From Mermis nigrescens (lineage: Eukaryota; Nematoda; Enoplea; Mermithida; Mermithidae): 64,000 nt of DNA. Each line of letters starts with the position of its first letter. The first letter of the stretch is position 1. Position numbers and translations under genes: made by a program. The stretch spans positions 36,069,769 to 36,133,768 of the forward strand of contig JAVLUZ010000154.1 in the NCBI GenBank assembly GCA_036768485.1, given 5' to 3'. Below are positions 23,401-34,699 of the stretch, piece after piece. The notes under the pieces are model-generated. The model saw only the letters and a program-made list of their open reading frames with translations, was not told the origin of the DNA and searched no databases.

Positions 23401-26400
23401 GGGATGTTGGTAAATTAAAAGGCAAAGATTTTCGGCAAAAATTCAAAAACTTCACGCAAATATCAAATGTAAGGAACACTAACGCTTTGATTTGGTAGTA
23501 AAATAAATTTGTAGTATAGACTACATATTAACAACAAATGAATAGTGCAAACTTTACACAACTACTAGGTGTAGAGAATACTAACAGTTTACGGCTTATT
23601 AATGTACATGATTACAATAAAGCTGTATATCTTTGTCGACTTCTGTGCACAGTAGTGTGATTGCTGGTTCATTTTAAACCACTTTTGCAGGCAATTTACA
23701 TCAATTAAACGATAGCTCTCCATGTGCAAGATTTTGTGAAACATATTATAAACACGGCTAAGAAAGATTTAACTTTAATGCAACCCATTTAAGACAAAAT
23801 TACATCTCTTCAATGATCTAAGGACACTTGAACATAATTTTTAAATCACTTTAGATTACTTTTGAGGGTAAACAAACTCACTTAATTGATGTCTCACATA
23901 TGAATCCTTGAAAATTTCTTGACTTCAGTTACAAAGTCTCTGCAAGTCTATCGAATTAGGGTTAACACGTAACGCAAACTTTACACAAACACATAGCGTA
24001 AAGAATATTTTAGTCGGATTCGTAATTTTGATATTGCTCCGATATTTCTTTCAACATTTATGGAAAAATGAGTCTCCATAATGTTTTAAAGACAATAAAC
24101 ATTAGGTTTAAACCACTTTGCAATACTGCTGAGTGTAAGCAAGCGCGCCCAATTGACGTATATATTTCATTCCCTGTAAATTTTTATATCTCAGGAAAAA
24201 ATTTCGATTTTTGCAATGCTCTAGAACAAAGGCTAACATGCAGTGTAAAAAATTACTCGGATATTATGATCAACATTCATGAAAAAAATTATGTCTCTAC
24301 AATGGTCTGAGGACATATAAACAATGAATGTAAACTACTTTACATCACTGTTGGATGTAAACAAACGCGCCTACGTGACGTCTCACATTTGATCCTTTGA
24401 AAACTTCTAGGCTCCAAGAAAAAATTAGGTTTCAGGAATGCTCAAAAACGAAGATAAATATATATGTAGTGTAAACTTCATGTAAACACCTAGTGTAAAG
24501 AAGATTTTAGTCAGATTCGTAATTTTGATATTGTTCCGATATTACGATTAATATTTATGAAAAAATTAAGTCTACATAATGTTCTATGGGCAAACTAACA
24601 ATTGGTGTAAACTACTTTACAACACCGTAGAGTGTAAACATATGCGTCAGACTGGCATATCAAATTTGATTCCTGGTCCATTTCTAGACTTGATAAACGT
24701 GTCCCTGACTCGTAACCGGAGAAGCAGGCAGAAAAAACAAGACAGAAACGCATTTAAAACTCCAAATTTTTGACTTTACACTCGCTAAATATTAATGTAT
24801 AGACAATTTGCTTTGACATGCACCCGATATAAAGCACTTTATTTTTATTCTATTAGACTTATCCCGACTTCTGGACGGAGAAAGTGGCGAACAAAAAACG
24901 CAACAAAAACGTATTTTCCATCATTTAGAACACTGTAAACTTTAAAATTCCGTACCGAACTCCCCATTGAGTTTAAAGAAATTCGGTTTGGTACAATTTG
25001 TAGCTTTTAAATCGTAGTACATTCCTGTGTGCCAAAATTCTGTTGCAAAAATTATTTGGCATGATTTATCAATCAAACTTTGGAAAAAACGTGTTTTTTA
25101 GCCCATTTTTTACCTCTGATTTCGAACTTTACACCCCCATAAATAACTCAATATTGCGTTTTTTAAATGCGGTTTGCTGCGATGTTTAGCCCCTGTAAGG
25201 CACTTTATTAATGCTGTCTTCGATTTGCACTGACTCATAAGCGGAAAAATTTGGCAGAGAAATCTTAGTTAAAATCCGTTTTTTTACACCATCCACTAGA
25301 GTGTAAACTTTAAACCCCAGGATCTAACTCACCATAGAGCATAGAAGACTTTGCTTATATGCAGAATGTAGCCCTTGATCCGCTCTACATTTCTGTCAGA
25401 AAACATTTTAAAAACCTCATAACCGGAGTTAGTATCGGACATAGGAAGGTTGAAAACTCGACCAAAAAGTGCTTTTTCACCCCCAGATTTTCGCACTCTT
25501 TACACTGCCGTTCGATAAATAATGCGAATTTCAAAAAACAAAAAAAGTGTCATCTGTAGAATTCATCCCTCTATTATCCTATTCTGTTTAATCATTCGAG
25601 TCATCAATACTCAGTTGTCCACATGCCGCAGTAAAATGGTCCCAAAATTTGTCCTATGTTATAACGTTACACAAAAACTTTACACCTTCTTTACACAGTC
25701 AATTTTGAGTTTCAAGAAAAACAAAAAAACACGGGCAGCGAATTTTTTTATTATCTTTCTTTTAAAAAAAACCGCACCTTCCAGAAGTGTCCCGTTATAG
25801 CTGTAGGGGGGTGCCCAGGTGTTGGGGGTACCCAAGTATATTATAGGTACGCGCTAACGCGCTACCTATGATTAAGATCACCGGAGACCAAAAATCATTG
25901 CAAATTACGCATCCATTGTTTATCCGGCCAACAGTTTTGGGTCAATAAGGCGAGGCCGCCCCACGCCCCCCTTAAACTCGCCCCGCTTTGCGAAAATATA
26001 CTTGGCGGCCAGTTTGCCCGAAGAACTCGCTAATCGCGTGACACATAGTCCAGCTAACCGCCAGCGTAGCATTGACGGCTTCTTTCCCAGTCGACGTTTT
26101 TATGAAGTCGCAACCTGGAACGTAGATTTTATTTGGGAATTTGAATTAAAATTCCAAAAATTAAACTCTTTCTGAACCCCTATGAAATTCGAGCGGAAAA
26201 TTTTCAACTCCGTTTTCGGATCTTTAAACAACGTACCGTCATCAAAATTTTAACGTGAAATTCGTCTTGTTAAACAAACGAAATAATGGAAAACCAAGGT
26301 GTTCAAAACGGACGATGACGAAGCCTAATTTAAAACTACCAATTCGTCGTCAAAATTTGTTAGTCACAAAAATTAATCATAATTATTTTAATTTTGCGGA

Positions 26401-29183
26401 TGACTGACAGACTCGCATATAAATCGTTAACCGAAATTTAAGATTTTGTAGAGCCGAGTGAATCTATTGATATTAGTATATTCTGAGCAAAAGGAGAAGT
26501 TGCAATGCCTAAAAAAACTGATCTATCGGTTCCACGAAAGCCGCTACTTCCGGGCTATCAAATTGTTAAAAGTAGTCGACAACTACGTTATGCTTGCAAC
26601 GTATTCTGAGCGTAAGATGATACCTTATAATCAAAATGCAGCTAGCGATTTGAAATTATCGATAACATTCTGTTCTTAAAGTTTAATCTCATAATATCAG
26701 TGAATCAACCGCACTAACCAGCTTCCATAGCGACCAGGCTAGCTCTGTATACATTTTCCAGAGATTTAAGTTCGCCAGTGGCCAATATCGCTTTCAGCGC
26801 CACGCCGGCGCCGCATATTTCTTTCATTTTTGATAATTCGTCCTTCACGACTAAACAACGCGTGATAAAAATTAATCGAGGACAAAGTAAGAATAAAAAT
26901 AATAATCGTAAGAAAAGATTGTTGAAAATCAATTGTTTCTTTTTCAGCCAGCTACTTGCGAAGAAAGATCTAGGATTTCCGAAAGGGGCGGACGGTACCT
27001 CAAGTTTTTTAATTTGATTCGGAAACAGGTTCAGAAAATTTTTCCTCTACGACCGAAATTAAGTCTTTTTGGGTGTTTTGCGTTGTCTACTTTTATTCAT
27101 AATCGAATTTGGCGCAATATTCTTTTGAAAATTCTAAAATTTTTGACAATTTTGTGCGAAAAAATCATTAAATTTCTTTTTTAGCGAAAATCTGACGCCA
27201 AGCGCCGGAAAATTTGTGAAAGGTAGGCGAACGGACCTTTAAAGGTTTGAATTACCGCTCTATATCCCGCACTTGCGGCATTTGACGCGGAGCGTCGAAA
27301 CTTTTGAAAGTTACGCATGAAAATAGGAGAAAATGGTAAAATACGTAGCTTAAAATGATTTTAAAGTCTATTCTTGAGCAAAATTCAGCTTCCAGGCTGC
27401 CAAGAATGTAAATAAATGTCATTGATAAGTATTATCTGGCGAGAAGGGCTAAAAAAATTTGAGAAATTAATTATGATCGCTGGGGCGAAACTCATCCAAA
27501 ATTACTTATCCATTCTTTACCTCGCCGACTATGTTGAGCCAATGGGGGGCGCCCTCCTTAAATCCGCTCCAGCTCACTTACTAAGAGAGGTAAATTGAAT
27601 AAAACGGATCACAAATCTGATCCCTAATTTTTACCACATAGTGTAGTTATATAGACCTTATAGCTGAAATCGGGTAAACAACCTCAGTTCAAACTTACGG
27701 ATATTTTCACTGACATTGGTGAAATGTTTACAAATGCTAAAATTGTTGTACTTTTCCCAACTGATCCTTAAAATACTGCTAAAATTTTACGAACGTGTTT
27801 TACCGTGCCAATGGCCCATTAAAGCCGCGCATCTGTTTATTACGACGTCGATTTCCTGCGCTCCGTCTTCAACGGCGTATTTGATTTCTAAAAGCCTAGT
27901 TTCCAGTCTGTATTGCCCGGAGGGGAAGCCGCCGGCCACTGAATAAAAATGCAACAAAATGTTTAAGTAACGAGACAATTTTATTCAGTTTTTGTCAAAA
28001 TTTTTATTCATTTTGTGAAACCTACTCAGACTCAGCATCAAAAATTAAGTTTACGTACTGTTTAGCGTCAAAAATTTAAGTCAACTACCCACCCAACATA
28101 GCTGGCAGAATGGCTATTATGTTCTGAGCTGCCTTAATATATCATATTTTCTATATTTTAAATTTATGCGCTATTTTCATGTTTTTGCCCAGCTCTTGAC
28201 CTTAGATGCGCAGCATGGCAGATTTGGGGGAGGGGGTGTCCGCCAGTCTAAGGAGGGCGTCAAAAATTGAGCTTTTTCGGATCAAAATGACCTCAAAAAC
28301 TAATACAAGCGCTAAAATAACGTTATTACACAGTTTTTGGTCAATTTGAAGCACTTTTGAAGAAAATTTACAATTCTCATCCGTTCTTTGCCTTCATTTT
28401 ACCCCTATTTCCTCACAAAATTTTCCATTTTTCGATTCTATGGGAGGTCAAGAAGAGCCCCCCCCAGACCCCTCACGTGCATGTCTGCTCTTGACTCAAG
28501 AGCACAAATATTGATCATTTAGGATTTTATGTGATTAATAGACATCCAAAACAGCGTTTTAAAGCAGTAAAGAATATCAGACGAACGAATTAGAATTTTG
28601 ATTAAGTTAATTTTGTCAAAATGTCCTTCGTAAACATCGTTTAATCGTAAAGAAAAACTCAAGGAATCTTTTCGCAACAAAAGCGAGTGACCTGAAGCTA
28701 TTTTCAATTCAGGAACGGCTGATTCCTTGACGCTCTCGACTGCATCTCGTATTCTTGCCGGGTAGACACAGACGGCTGCGCAATGTACCCTGAGGAGAAA
28801 CGACCGATAATCGTGTGTTTAAACATAAAATTCCAAATGTAGATTTAATAGTTGAAGCTCGTATATACTTGTATCTGGTTTAGCTCAAAAAAGTCAACCC
28901 GTTCCAAAATCATGGTCCGTCTCAATGCGCATTAGTGAACGGGTGTGCTATGTTTGATTTAACAAAAATTAGCTTCAGATTTAAATTTAACTAGAGCTAA
29001 GGAAAGCATAATTCAATGTGATCTCGAATGCCAACTAAAATTATCGAATTATCCCACTGTCGGAATTTATAGCAAAGTGCGTCTAAAGCTGACGAAGTCA
29101 CACCTCAGCGGTCATAACCTTTAGACAGACAGACTGCTTAGTAAACTGTCAAATAATTTAATGAATAACTTGTTAGGCGCATT

Positions 29184-29251
<68 letters not shown>

Positions 29252-29607
29252 CAGAGAGAGAGGTTTTTCAATAAATAATAATTTATTTATTCATTAATAA
29301 TAATTACAGTATACTTTACAATCCCTATTCTCTCACATCTCATTGGGCAACGGATGGCTAGCTTTCTGCACTAAGCAATTCACACGCTCTGGTGTATCAT
29401 CTCCAGAGAGAGTAGTCAAATCAACCAACCCGATCAACTTCACAATGGCGCCTTTCTAAAAAATCTAAAATTAATGTTATCGTCAAAATTAAGAATTAAA
29501 TATTTAATATTTATTTTTACATATTGCTCCTTTGATGATCGTAAATCGCAAATGCTCCGCTCTATTTCGTCTATCTTTGCATTGATCAGATTATGATCTA
29601 ACTTCAT
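20471..29607 (-). CDS. DERA: Deoxyribose-phosphate aldolase, seven exons, 282 aa
   Basis: Cytosolic class I aldolase (EC 4.1.2.4) that reversibly cleaves 2-deoxyribose-5-phosphate to glyceraldehyde-3-phosphate and acetaldehyde in deoxynucleoside breakdown. Exons in coding order: 29521-29607 (ATG), 29337-29455, 28692-28789, 27804-27938, 26719-26850, 26002-26114, 20471-20635 (TAG). All junctions are GT-AG, phases match at every join, and the total is 849 nt. The TIM-barrel hallmarks are present: LVDLTTLSGDDT near the N terminus, AAVCVYPAR, EIDVVIN (Asp132), the Schiff-base lysine in FIKTSTGKE (Lys196), and VGFKPAGGIRT (Lys232). Spacing between these residues matches the E. coli enzyme. The length is nearer the bacterial form than vertebrate DERA because the N terminus and the loop before AAVCVYP are short. 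The last intron (5.4 kb) is swollen by a Helitron-like insertion inside an older repeat. The exon model is inferred by eye. Confidence 0.95.
21340..21534. repeat. Small GC-edged repeat in the aldolase intron
   Basis: Starts near GCGTTGGGCGCGGAGGAGGGG and ends near GGCTGCCGCCCATGTACG. The second half resembles 37920-38020 (ATCGATAGA...AATTTTTGG...GCCGC(C/A)CAT). It is probably another non-autonomous element; borders are uncertain. Confidence 0.4.
21535..25985 (+). mobile_element. CAGTGGCGGATC family, copy b, split by the Helitron-like insertion
   Basis: The left part 21535-22005 begins CAGCGGCGGATCAAG. The right part 25872-25985 resumes with GATCACCGGAGACCAAAAATCATTGC and ends in a C-rich tail. 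The uninterrupted relatives at 26966 and 30232 show the two parts are contiguous in the family. Subtracting 22006-25871 restores the family sequence with no duplicated bases. Confidence 0.8.
22006..25871 (-). mobile_element. Helitron-like non-autonomous element, copy C
   Basis: 3.87 kb, inverse to copies A and B and lying in the last aldolase intron. On the minus strand it begins A|TCATAGGTAGCGCG and ends TTTGCT|TTTCTTAAA, where the final AG of CTAG seems lost. The interrupted host repeat gives a reconstructed empty site with no target duplication, the best evidence here for a Helitron-type insertion. Arms of the inverted repeat are 22006-22177 and 22593-22769. Confidence 0.76.
26966..27570 (+). 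mobile_element. CAGTGGCGGATC family, copy c, in an aldolase intron
   Basis: Shares with copy b the order GGGGCGG start, GTAAATAAATGTCATT(G/A)ATA segment, CCAATGGGGGGCGCCC end and AAATCCGCTCC terminus. It lies between the aldolase exons at 26719-26850 and 27804-27938. A degraded hairpin motif (GACGCCAAGCGCCGG) is at about 27194. Confidence 0.7.
28201..28487 (+). mobile_element. CAGACATG-family MITE in an aldolase intron
   Basis: 287 bp, left end CTTAGATGCGCAGCATGG, right end GTGCATGTCTG. It has a perfect 8-bp target duplication CTCTTGAC (28193-28200, 28488-28495). G-rich and C-rich runs lie just inside the two ends, as in the other members. Confidence 0.82.
29184..29250. repeat. (CA)n microsatellite
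   Basis: About 33 uninterrupted CA units followed by GACAGAGAGAGAG, within the second intron of the aldolase gene. Confidence 0.97.
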
Positions 29608-30003
29608 GGCTGATTAAACTCAGCACAAACTTCGAATGAATGAAAAAATCTCGGCTATAAAATCAGGGGTGAAAACCTAATCGAGAGTGGTCAGAAAAAT
29701 AAATTAAACAAATTCGAGCCTTGAGCAGATAAAACAATTATGTCATCGCCAGTGATCGGACCGAGGGTACTTTTTGGACCCTCGGCCTCGGCCGAGGCCG
29801 AGGCGACTTAAAATCCTTGCCTCGGCCGAGGCCGAGGCCGAGGCCGAGGGTAATGCCGAGGGTCAAGCTTATATACCTATACCCATAAATAGTACTCTTA
29901 GAATATTTTGTATGTACATGAGCTAGAGAATAATCGTAATATTTAACACTTTATCGAACTCAAACAAATGTTTATTGGTGTTGGCCAGAATTTTCATTTC
30001 AGT

Positions 30004-30175
30004 CTGATGAAGCAGATAAATCATCGAAATCTAGATCATCTGAATCAAAGTTAGCCTCATCTATTTCGCCTTGTTGTACTATCGCGTTATCGTCGTCGTC
30101 AGCCTTTATCAGATTCTTTAAAGTCACACTATTATAACCAACTGCTTTGAGATTGTGCTTTACAAAAAAGAGTCT
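30004..30175 (-). pseudogene. hAT transposase C-terminal remnant, left arm
   Basis: The minus strand encodes FVKHNLKAVGYNSVTLKNL, then an acidic Asp-rich stretch, and stops at about 30004 after LSASSD. A (F/L)xKHNL segment near the C terminus followed by an acidic tail resembles the end of hAT dimerisation domains. The catalytic core is absent. Confidence 0.55.
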
Positions 30176-30650
30176 TTGAACGTTTTATGGTAGCGGACGA
30201 ATGCGAGAATTACTGTACTTTCTGATCCATCCAGTAGCGAGAGGGGGCGGTATACAAACTTTTCCAAAAAAAGTCAAAAACAGGTCCAAAATTTTGCCCT
30301 CAACGCGCGAAATAGCATTTTTCGGTGTTTTACATTGTATACTTTTACATAAAATCACTTTTTATGTCATATTTTTCTTAAAATTTCAGAATTTTCGACA
30401 GTTTTGTGCAAAAAAATCATTAAATTTCTAAGACTTTAACAAAAATCTGGCACGAAGCGCCGAGAAATTTGCAAAATTAAGGCGGATAGACGTCTAGAAG
30501 CATGATTTACTGCTTGATTTCCTGTATTTATAGCATTTGATGCAAAACATTGAAATTTTTTTATTGAAAATAGAAGAAAACTATGCAAAAATAGCTGTTT
30601 CTGCTGTTAAAAGTGTTTTGAAACCTACATGAACAGTAAAGGGCTTCCAG

Positions 30651-31565
30651 GGCCCGGTTTCACCACAAAGCTACGAGTTAGGAGTTACGGGTGACGGTTT
30701 CACGAGTAAGGGCTACGAGTGCTACAAATTTCCGTTTCGCCAAAAACTGAGATTTACGAGCCACGGGCTACGAGTTACGAGTTCTACGAGTATTTTTTAC
30801 GAGTGTTTTTTCACAAATAACGGCTGGGCGGTTTCACCAGATATTACGATCGAATGTTACGAGTGAAAAGATTCGTAAATTTTGTAATATTATCACGGAT
30901 CAAAAAGAGGTCCGTAGGACTCGTAAAGAAGTGGCAGACTAGTGCGTTTAATAGTTTTCTGGTTTGTTTTTCTTAATTTGTTTCACTTTCGTGCACACAC
31001 TTAAATAATACATATACTGGCAGCACATGTAAAGGGTAAGAAGATTAGCATTAAAAAAATAATATATTTTTCAAAAAATATTTCAGAGAAATCCCATAAA
31101 ATTCGATTCTTAAGCTGCATTTATGAGTAGTAGTAATTCGAAATTTTATTTCTTTAGACCTTGTTAGTAATGTTCGCAGCTTTTTATGAAAAATATTACA
31201 ATCACTTAGACATTTTGCATGAATTGCGGAAATCAGACACTTTTGATTAGATTTCTGAAAATTAGAATTTCATCGCACTTCCTTCGGAAAAGAGCCAACT
31301 GCATATTTTATGAACGTACTAATGACAACTAAGAATGATTTGTTAAATTTGAAAATTGAAATAATACGCTGATATACTTTTAGCTTCGTAACGTCTCTGA
31401 ATCTGATTTAATTGATTTCGTTTATAAAAAATAAAATAATAATAATAATAATAGTTATTATTATTGTTATTATTATTAGTATTAGTATTATAATAATAAT
31501 AATAATAATTATTATTATTATTAATATTAGTAATATTCTTATTATTAGTATTATTATTATTACTA

Positions 31566-31623
<58 letters not shown>

Positions 31624-32084
31624 CGTCATTATTATTATTACTAATATTATTATTTTCGTTTTTATTTAAAGTTATAAATTTTCTGAGAAGCTTATTAATT
31701 CTTGTTGACCAAATCCCAAACATTTCGTAACACTTTCTATGTTTTTCTATCGAGCGGCATAAAATCTGCAATTAATTACATAATTATGCTGTTTAAAACA
31801 GAGACAATGACTAACGAAGAACGTCATACGCAACAGAAAAGATATACATTTTATTACGAGTACTCGTAAAAGGTCCAAAAAGTACTCATAAAAAATGAGT
31901 TTTTATGAGTCCTACGGAAATCCTGGTGAAACCCTCGTAATACGAACTCTTAACCCGTTGCTCGTTACTCATAACTCGTAGTCGTAATTCATAACTCGTA
32001 AAGAGATGGTGAAACCCGATTTTCCCGTAAAATGGAAGTCGTAGGACTCTTAGGAGTCGTAAACTTATGGTGAAACCGGGCCCT
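30651..32084. mobile_element. Fold-back-like element with GGCCCGGTTTCACCA ends
   Basis: Perfect 15-bp termini GGCCCGGTTTCACCA/TGGTGAAACCGGGCC. Each arm (about 30651-30900 and 31855-32084) then carries many copies of TACGAGT or its complement ACTCGTA and a second GGTTTCAC-type word. The centre includes an ATT microsatellite. No transposase and no clear target duplication were found. Such ends occur in non-autonomous PIF/Harbinger-like and fold-back elements, but the class is unassigned. Confidence 0.72.
31433..31675. repeat. (ATT/AAT)n microsatellite
   Basis: About 240 bp of near-pure ATT/AAT with a switch of strand bias around 31500. It produces low-complexity Asn, Ile and Tyr frames that are not genes. 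Confidence 0.97.
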
Positions 32085-32581
32085 GTCGCCAAGAAAGTAA
32101 ATAAATGTCATTAATAGGTATTAATAGGAAAAATTTGAGAAATTATGGTCACTGACGACCAAAAATCATTGCACATTGCATATCCATTCTTTATCTCGCC
32201 AAATATTTTGGCCAGTGGGGAGCCGCCCCTAGATCCGCCCTCTGCATGTAGCGACTGTACTTTCCGATCCACGTAGCAAAAAGACGCTTTTGGTTGTACA
32301 AATTATCATTGTGAAATTCAACGCGAAGCGCGAAAAGTCTTTCGCGATTATTCTCACATTTTATTTCGAAAGGGGCACCTTCCCCCAATCCCCCTGTATA
32401 CGAGCCTGAGCTCTACGTTAGGGTTAAAATAGGAACTATATGCTATGCAGGAAGGTCGGTAGGATACTTAATCAGTGATACTGATACACAAAACCTCTAA
32501 AATAAAAAATAGTTCATGACAATGCGGTGGAAGAATAGAAAAGCTGTGGTGAATGAATGACAGACAAATGTTCAAAAACTC

Positions 32582-32756
32582 CTTTTTGTAAAGCATAATC
32601 TCAAAGCAGTTGGTTATAATAGTGCGACTTTAAAGAATCTGATAAACGATGACGACGATGATGCGACAGCACAACAAGGCGAAATGGATGAGGTTAACTA
32701 ACTCTGATTCAGATGATCTGGATTTCGATGATGAATTATCTGCTTCATCAGATTAA
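32582..32756 (+). pseudogene. hAT transposase C-terminal remnant, right arm
   Basis: Inverse-orientation counterpart of 30004-30175: VKHNLKAVGYNSATLKNLIN, then an Asp-rich tail with a premature stop near 32700 and a downstream SASSD end. Same family, with several substitutions and one small indel. Confidence 0.55.
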
Positions 32757-33153
32757 AATCAGAATTCTGGCTAACAACAATAAACATATAAACATTTATT
32801 TTAGTTAGATAAAGTGTTTAATATTACGATTATTTTCTCTGCACTGTACTTTCCGATCCATGTAGCGAGCATGAGAAATAAAAGTTAGTCATCATATGAA
32901 TATCAATTGGCACTTTGCTGTATGTAACTTGGTGTAACTGGGTACGCGCCTAAAACCATAAGAAAAGCCAATAGGTAAGAAACAGCCTGTGTACTGCAGA
33001 TGCATTCTAAATAGTTAATATCTAACGGATATATTAAACTTATTCAAATTTGATTTTAACCCTCGGCGCCTCGGCACTTTTCAGCTTCGCCCTCGGCGCC
33101 GAGGCCGAGGCTCCAAAAAACGCCGAGGCCTCGGTCCGATCACTGGTCATCGC

Positions 33154-34190
33154 CAATACATGTGAATCAACTGACTTCATATGACCCCATGTGTCATAAA
33201 TAGCACCTATATTTAGTGATCGACCGGGGCCCCGGCCTCGGCTATCCCCGGCCCCGGTCAGCGCAAGGTCAAAAAAATGGCCGGGGAAAAATTTAGTGTA
33301 ATTCGTATTTTGTACAGGATGTGATACTGCCAGTTATTTATCAATGGGCAAGTGTTAATTTTGAGAAATGTACTGATTCGGCCATATGTATACTAAGTCC
33401 TTGTTATATCTTTGCTACTGTGTATAAATGCGCTTTTACTGAATAAATGTCCAGGTAAATCTGCATGTTTTCAATTCCTTCACTTAACTAATCAAACCAA
33501 ATGCTACTTTTATCTCATTTATTCGTAGCTAGTGGCTAAAAGATTTAGAATTGACAAATACGTCTATTTCTAGTTGGAAATTGTACGTTTACAATTTTTA
33601 CAAAAAACAATTCAACATTTAATTGAATGGGAACCGCTTGCTTCAAAACGCGTTTCTTGTGTAATAGTTATTAATACGGAAGTTAATTATAGGCGAATGT
33701 AAACTGTGCTGCAGAATTGCGTTCGATCCGATAAACTATATATTTCTCATTTATTACGTCCAATACCTATTCCGCCCAATCGCTACATCTCTGTGATTCC
33801 ACTAGGTACTTCTGTTTCTGGTTTTGTTAATAATGATTATTACTTCTGTTTTTCATCGGAACTTTCTCATTTATATATTTATATTCAACGTCTTTGTTTC
33901 TTAACTATGTTAACTTGTTTGGAAAATTTATGCTCTGTCAGAACATTGACTGTGTGCCGTCATTTCTACTCGCAGTAGCACCAACGACTTGTAACTCATA
34001 ACCAGTTACAAGCTTGTTGAAAAAAATTTCACTAGTCCAATCAAAAGCGGTTGCCATGAAACGTTCCTAGTTATTTGTTACAAGTTACAAGCTACAAATG
34101 ATGTGAACTTATAGAAGATTACAAGCTACTTGAAAATTTTCACTAATCTGCATCGATTGGTTTGTGTATTTACAAGTTGTCCTAATTTAG
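33154..34190. other. Unassigned DNA with a GGCCCCGG-rich block
   Basis: 33217-33290 is dense in CCGGGGCCCCGGCCTCGG words, like the tip of another element (GTGATCGACCGGGGCC). A 90-codon frame at 33706-33978 has no family. 33990-34110 repeats the word TTACAAG several times. Confidence 0.4.
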
Positions 34191-34204
34191 TTGGTTGACA
34201 TTTT

Positions 34205-34699
34205 ATCATACCTAAAGTAGCAAATTCAGTAAAGATAAAATTATTGTTGCTCTCAAAGATTGAAGAGAAAAAAGATGTATTATTCGGTAAGTTTAGTGAC
34301 GTTCTGACAAAAGAAGACCGAAGCAAAGCTTGGCAAGAAGTTTTCGAATTTGGCAAAGTATTGACTTTAATTTTCCCCTCGAAGCTAATTTTTCTAACGT
34401 TCGCGATACTGTTTGGCCCAATAGTCGGAAAGCATCGGTTGCTAGGAAAGATAAATTGAAAAAAACAGGCGAAGGCAACGAAGAAGGTTTATCAGATGTT
34501 GACGAAAGTTATAGATATAACCGGTGCGGAATCTTCCGCTTTAACTAGACTGCCAATTAAGGAATCAATGGAGGTTGAGTTTGAGAGCAATTCTGCGAAT
34601 AATTCGATTTTACCCACCCCTTCTACCACGAGATTAGCACACGGTTTTACCCACTCTTCTACCATGAGATTAGCACACGATTTGAGCATAAAGAGGTAA
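34205..34699 (+). pseudogene. Broken Myb/SANT-like DNA-binding protein gene
   Basis: Three successive frames continue one protein: KVANSVKIKLLLLSKIEEKK...LTKEDRSKAWQEV in one, NFSNVRDTVWPNSRKASVARK...KKTGEG in the next, and a Ser-rich tail in the third. The order AW..V, then N...VR..W.N.RK......K.KKTG.G, is characteristic of Myb/SANT-like (MSANTD, Harbinger-associated) adaptor proteins. Two frameshifts, near 34345 and 34500, break it. It is probably a transposon-derived gene remnant; no terminal repeats were found around it. Confidence 0.6.

Larger units (their letters stand above)
30232..32244 (+). mobile_element. CAGTGGCGGATC family, copy d, split
   Basis: Left part 30232-30650 (CAGTAGCGAGAGGGGGCGG start, GGCACGAAGCGCCG at about 30449). 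Right part 32085-32244, ending TAGATCCGCCCTCTG. The GGCCCGG element lies between. The break point falls in the family phrase GGCTTCCAGGTCGCCAA. Confidence 0.7.
29750..33145 (-). mobile_element. hAT-type element, CAGTGATCGGACC family, 3.4 kb copy
   Basis: Terminal inverted repeats CAGTGATCGGACCGAGG, with a perfect 8-bp target duplication GTCATCGC (29742-29749, 33146-33153). Subterminal regions are dense in CCTCGG/CCGAGG words, as expected for hAT transposase-binding repeats. Both arms contain a remnant of the same transposase C-terminal tail in opposite orientations, so this copy is a rearranged inverted duplication. Its middle is occupied by a CAGTGGCGGATC repeat that is itself split by a GGCCCGG element. 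It ends about 140 bp upstream of the aldolase ATG. Confidence 0.9.

Noticed and set aside
31343..31771. Long Asn/Ile/Tyr-rich frames on both strands
   Set aside because: They are translations of an ATT microsatellite.
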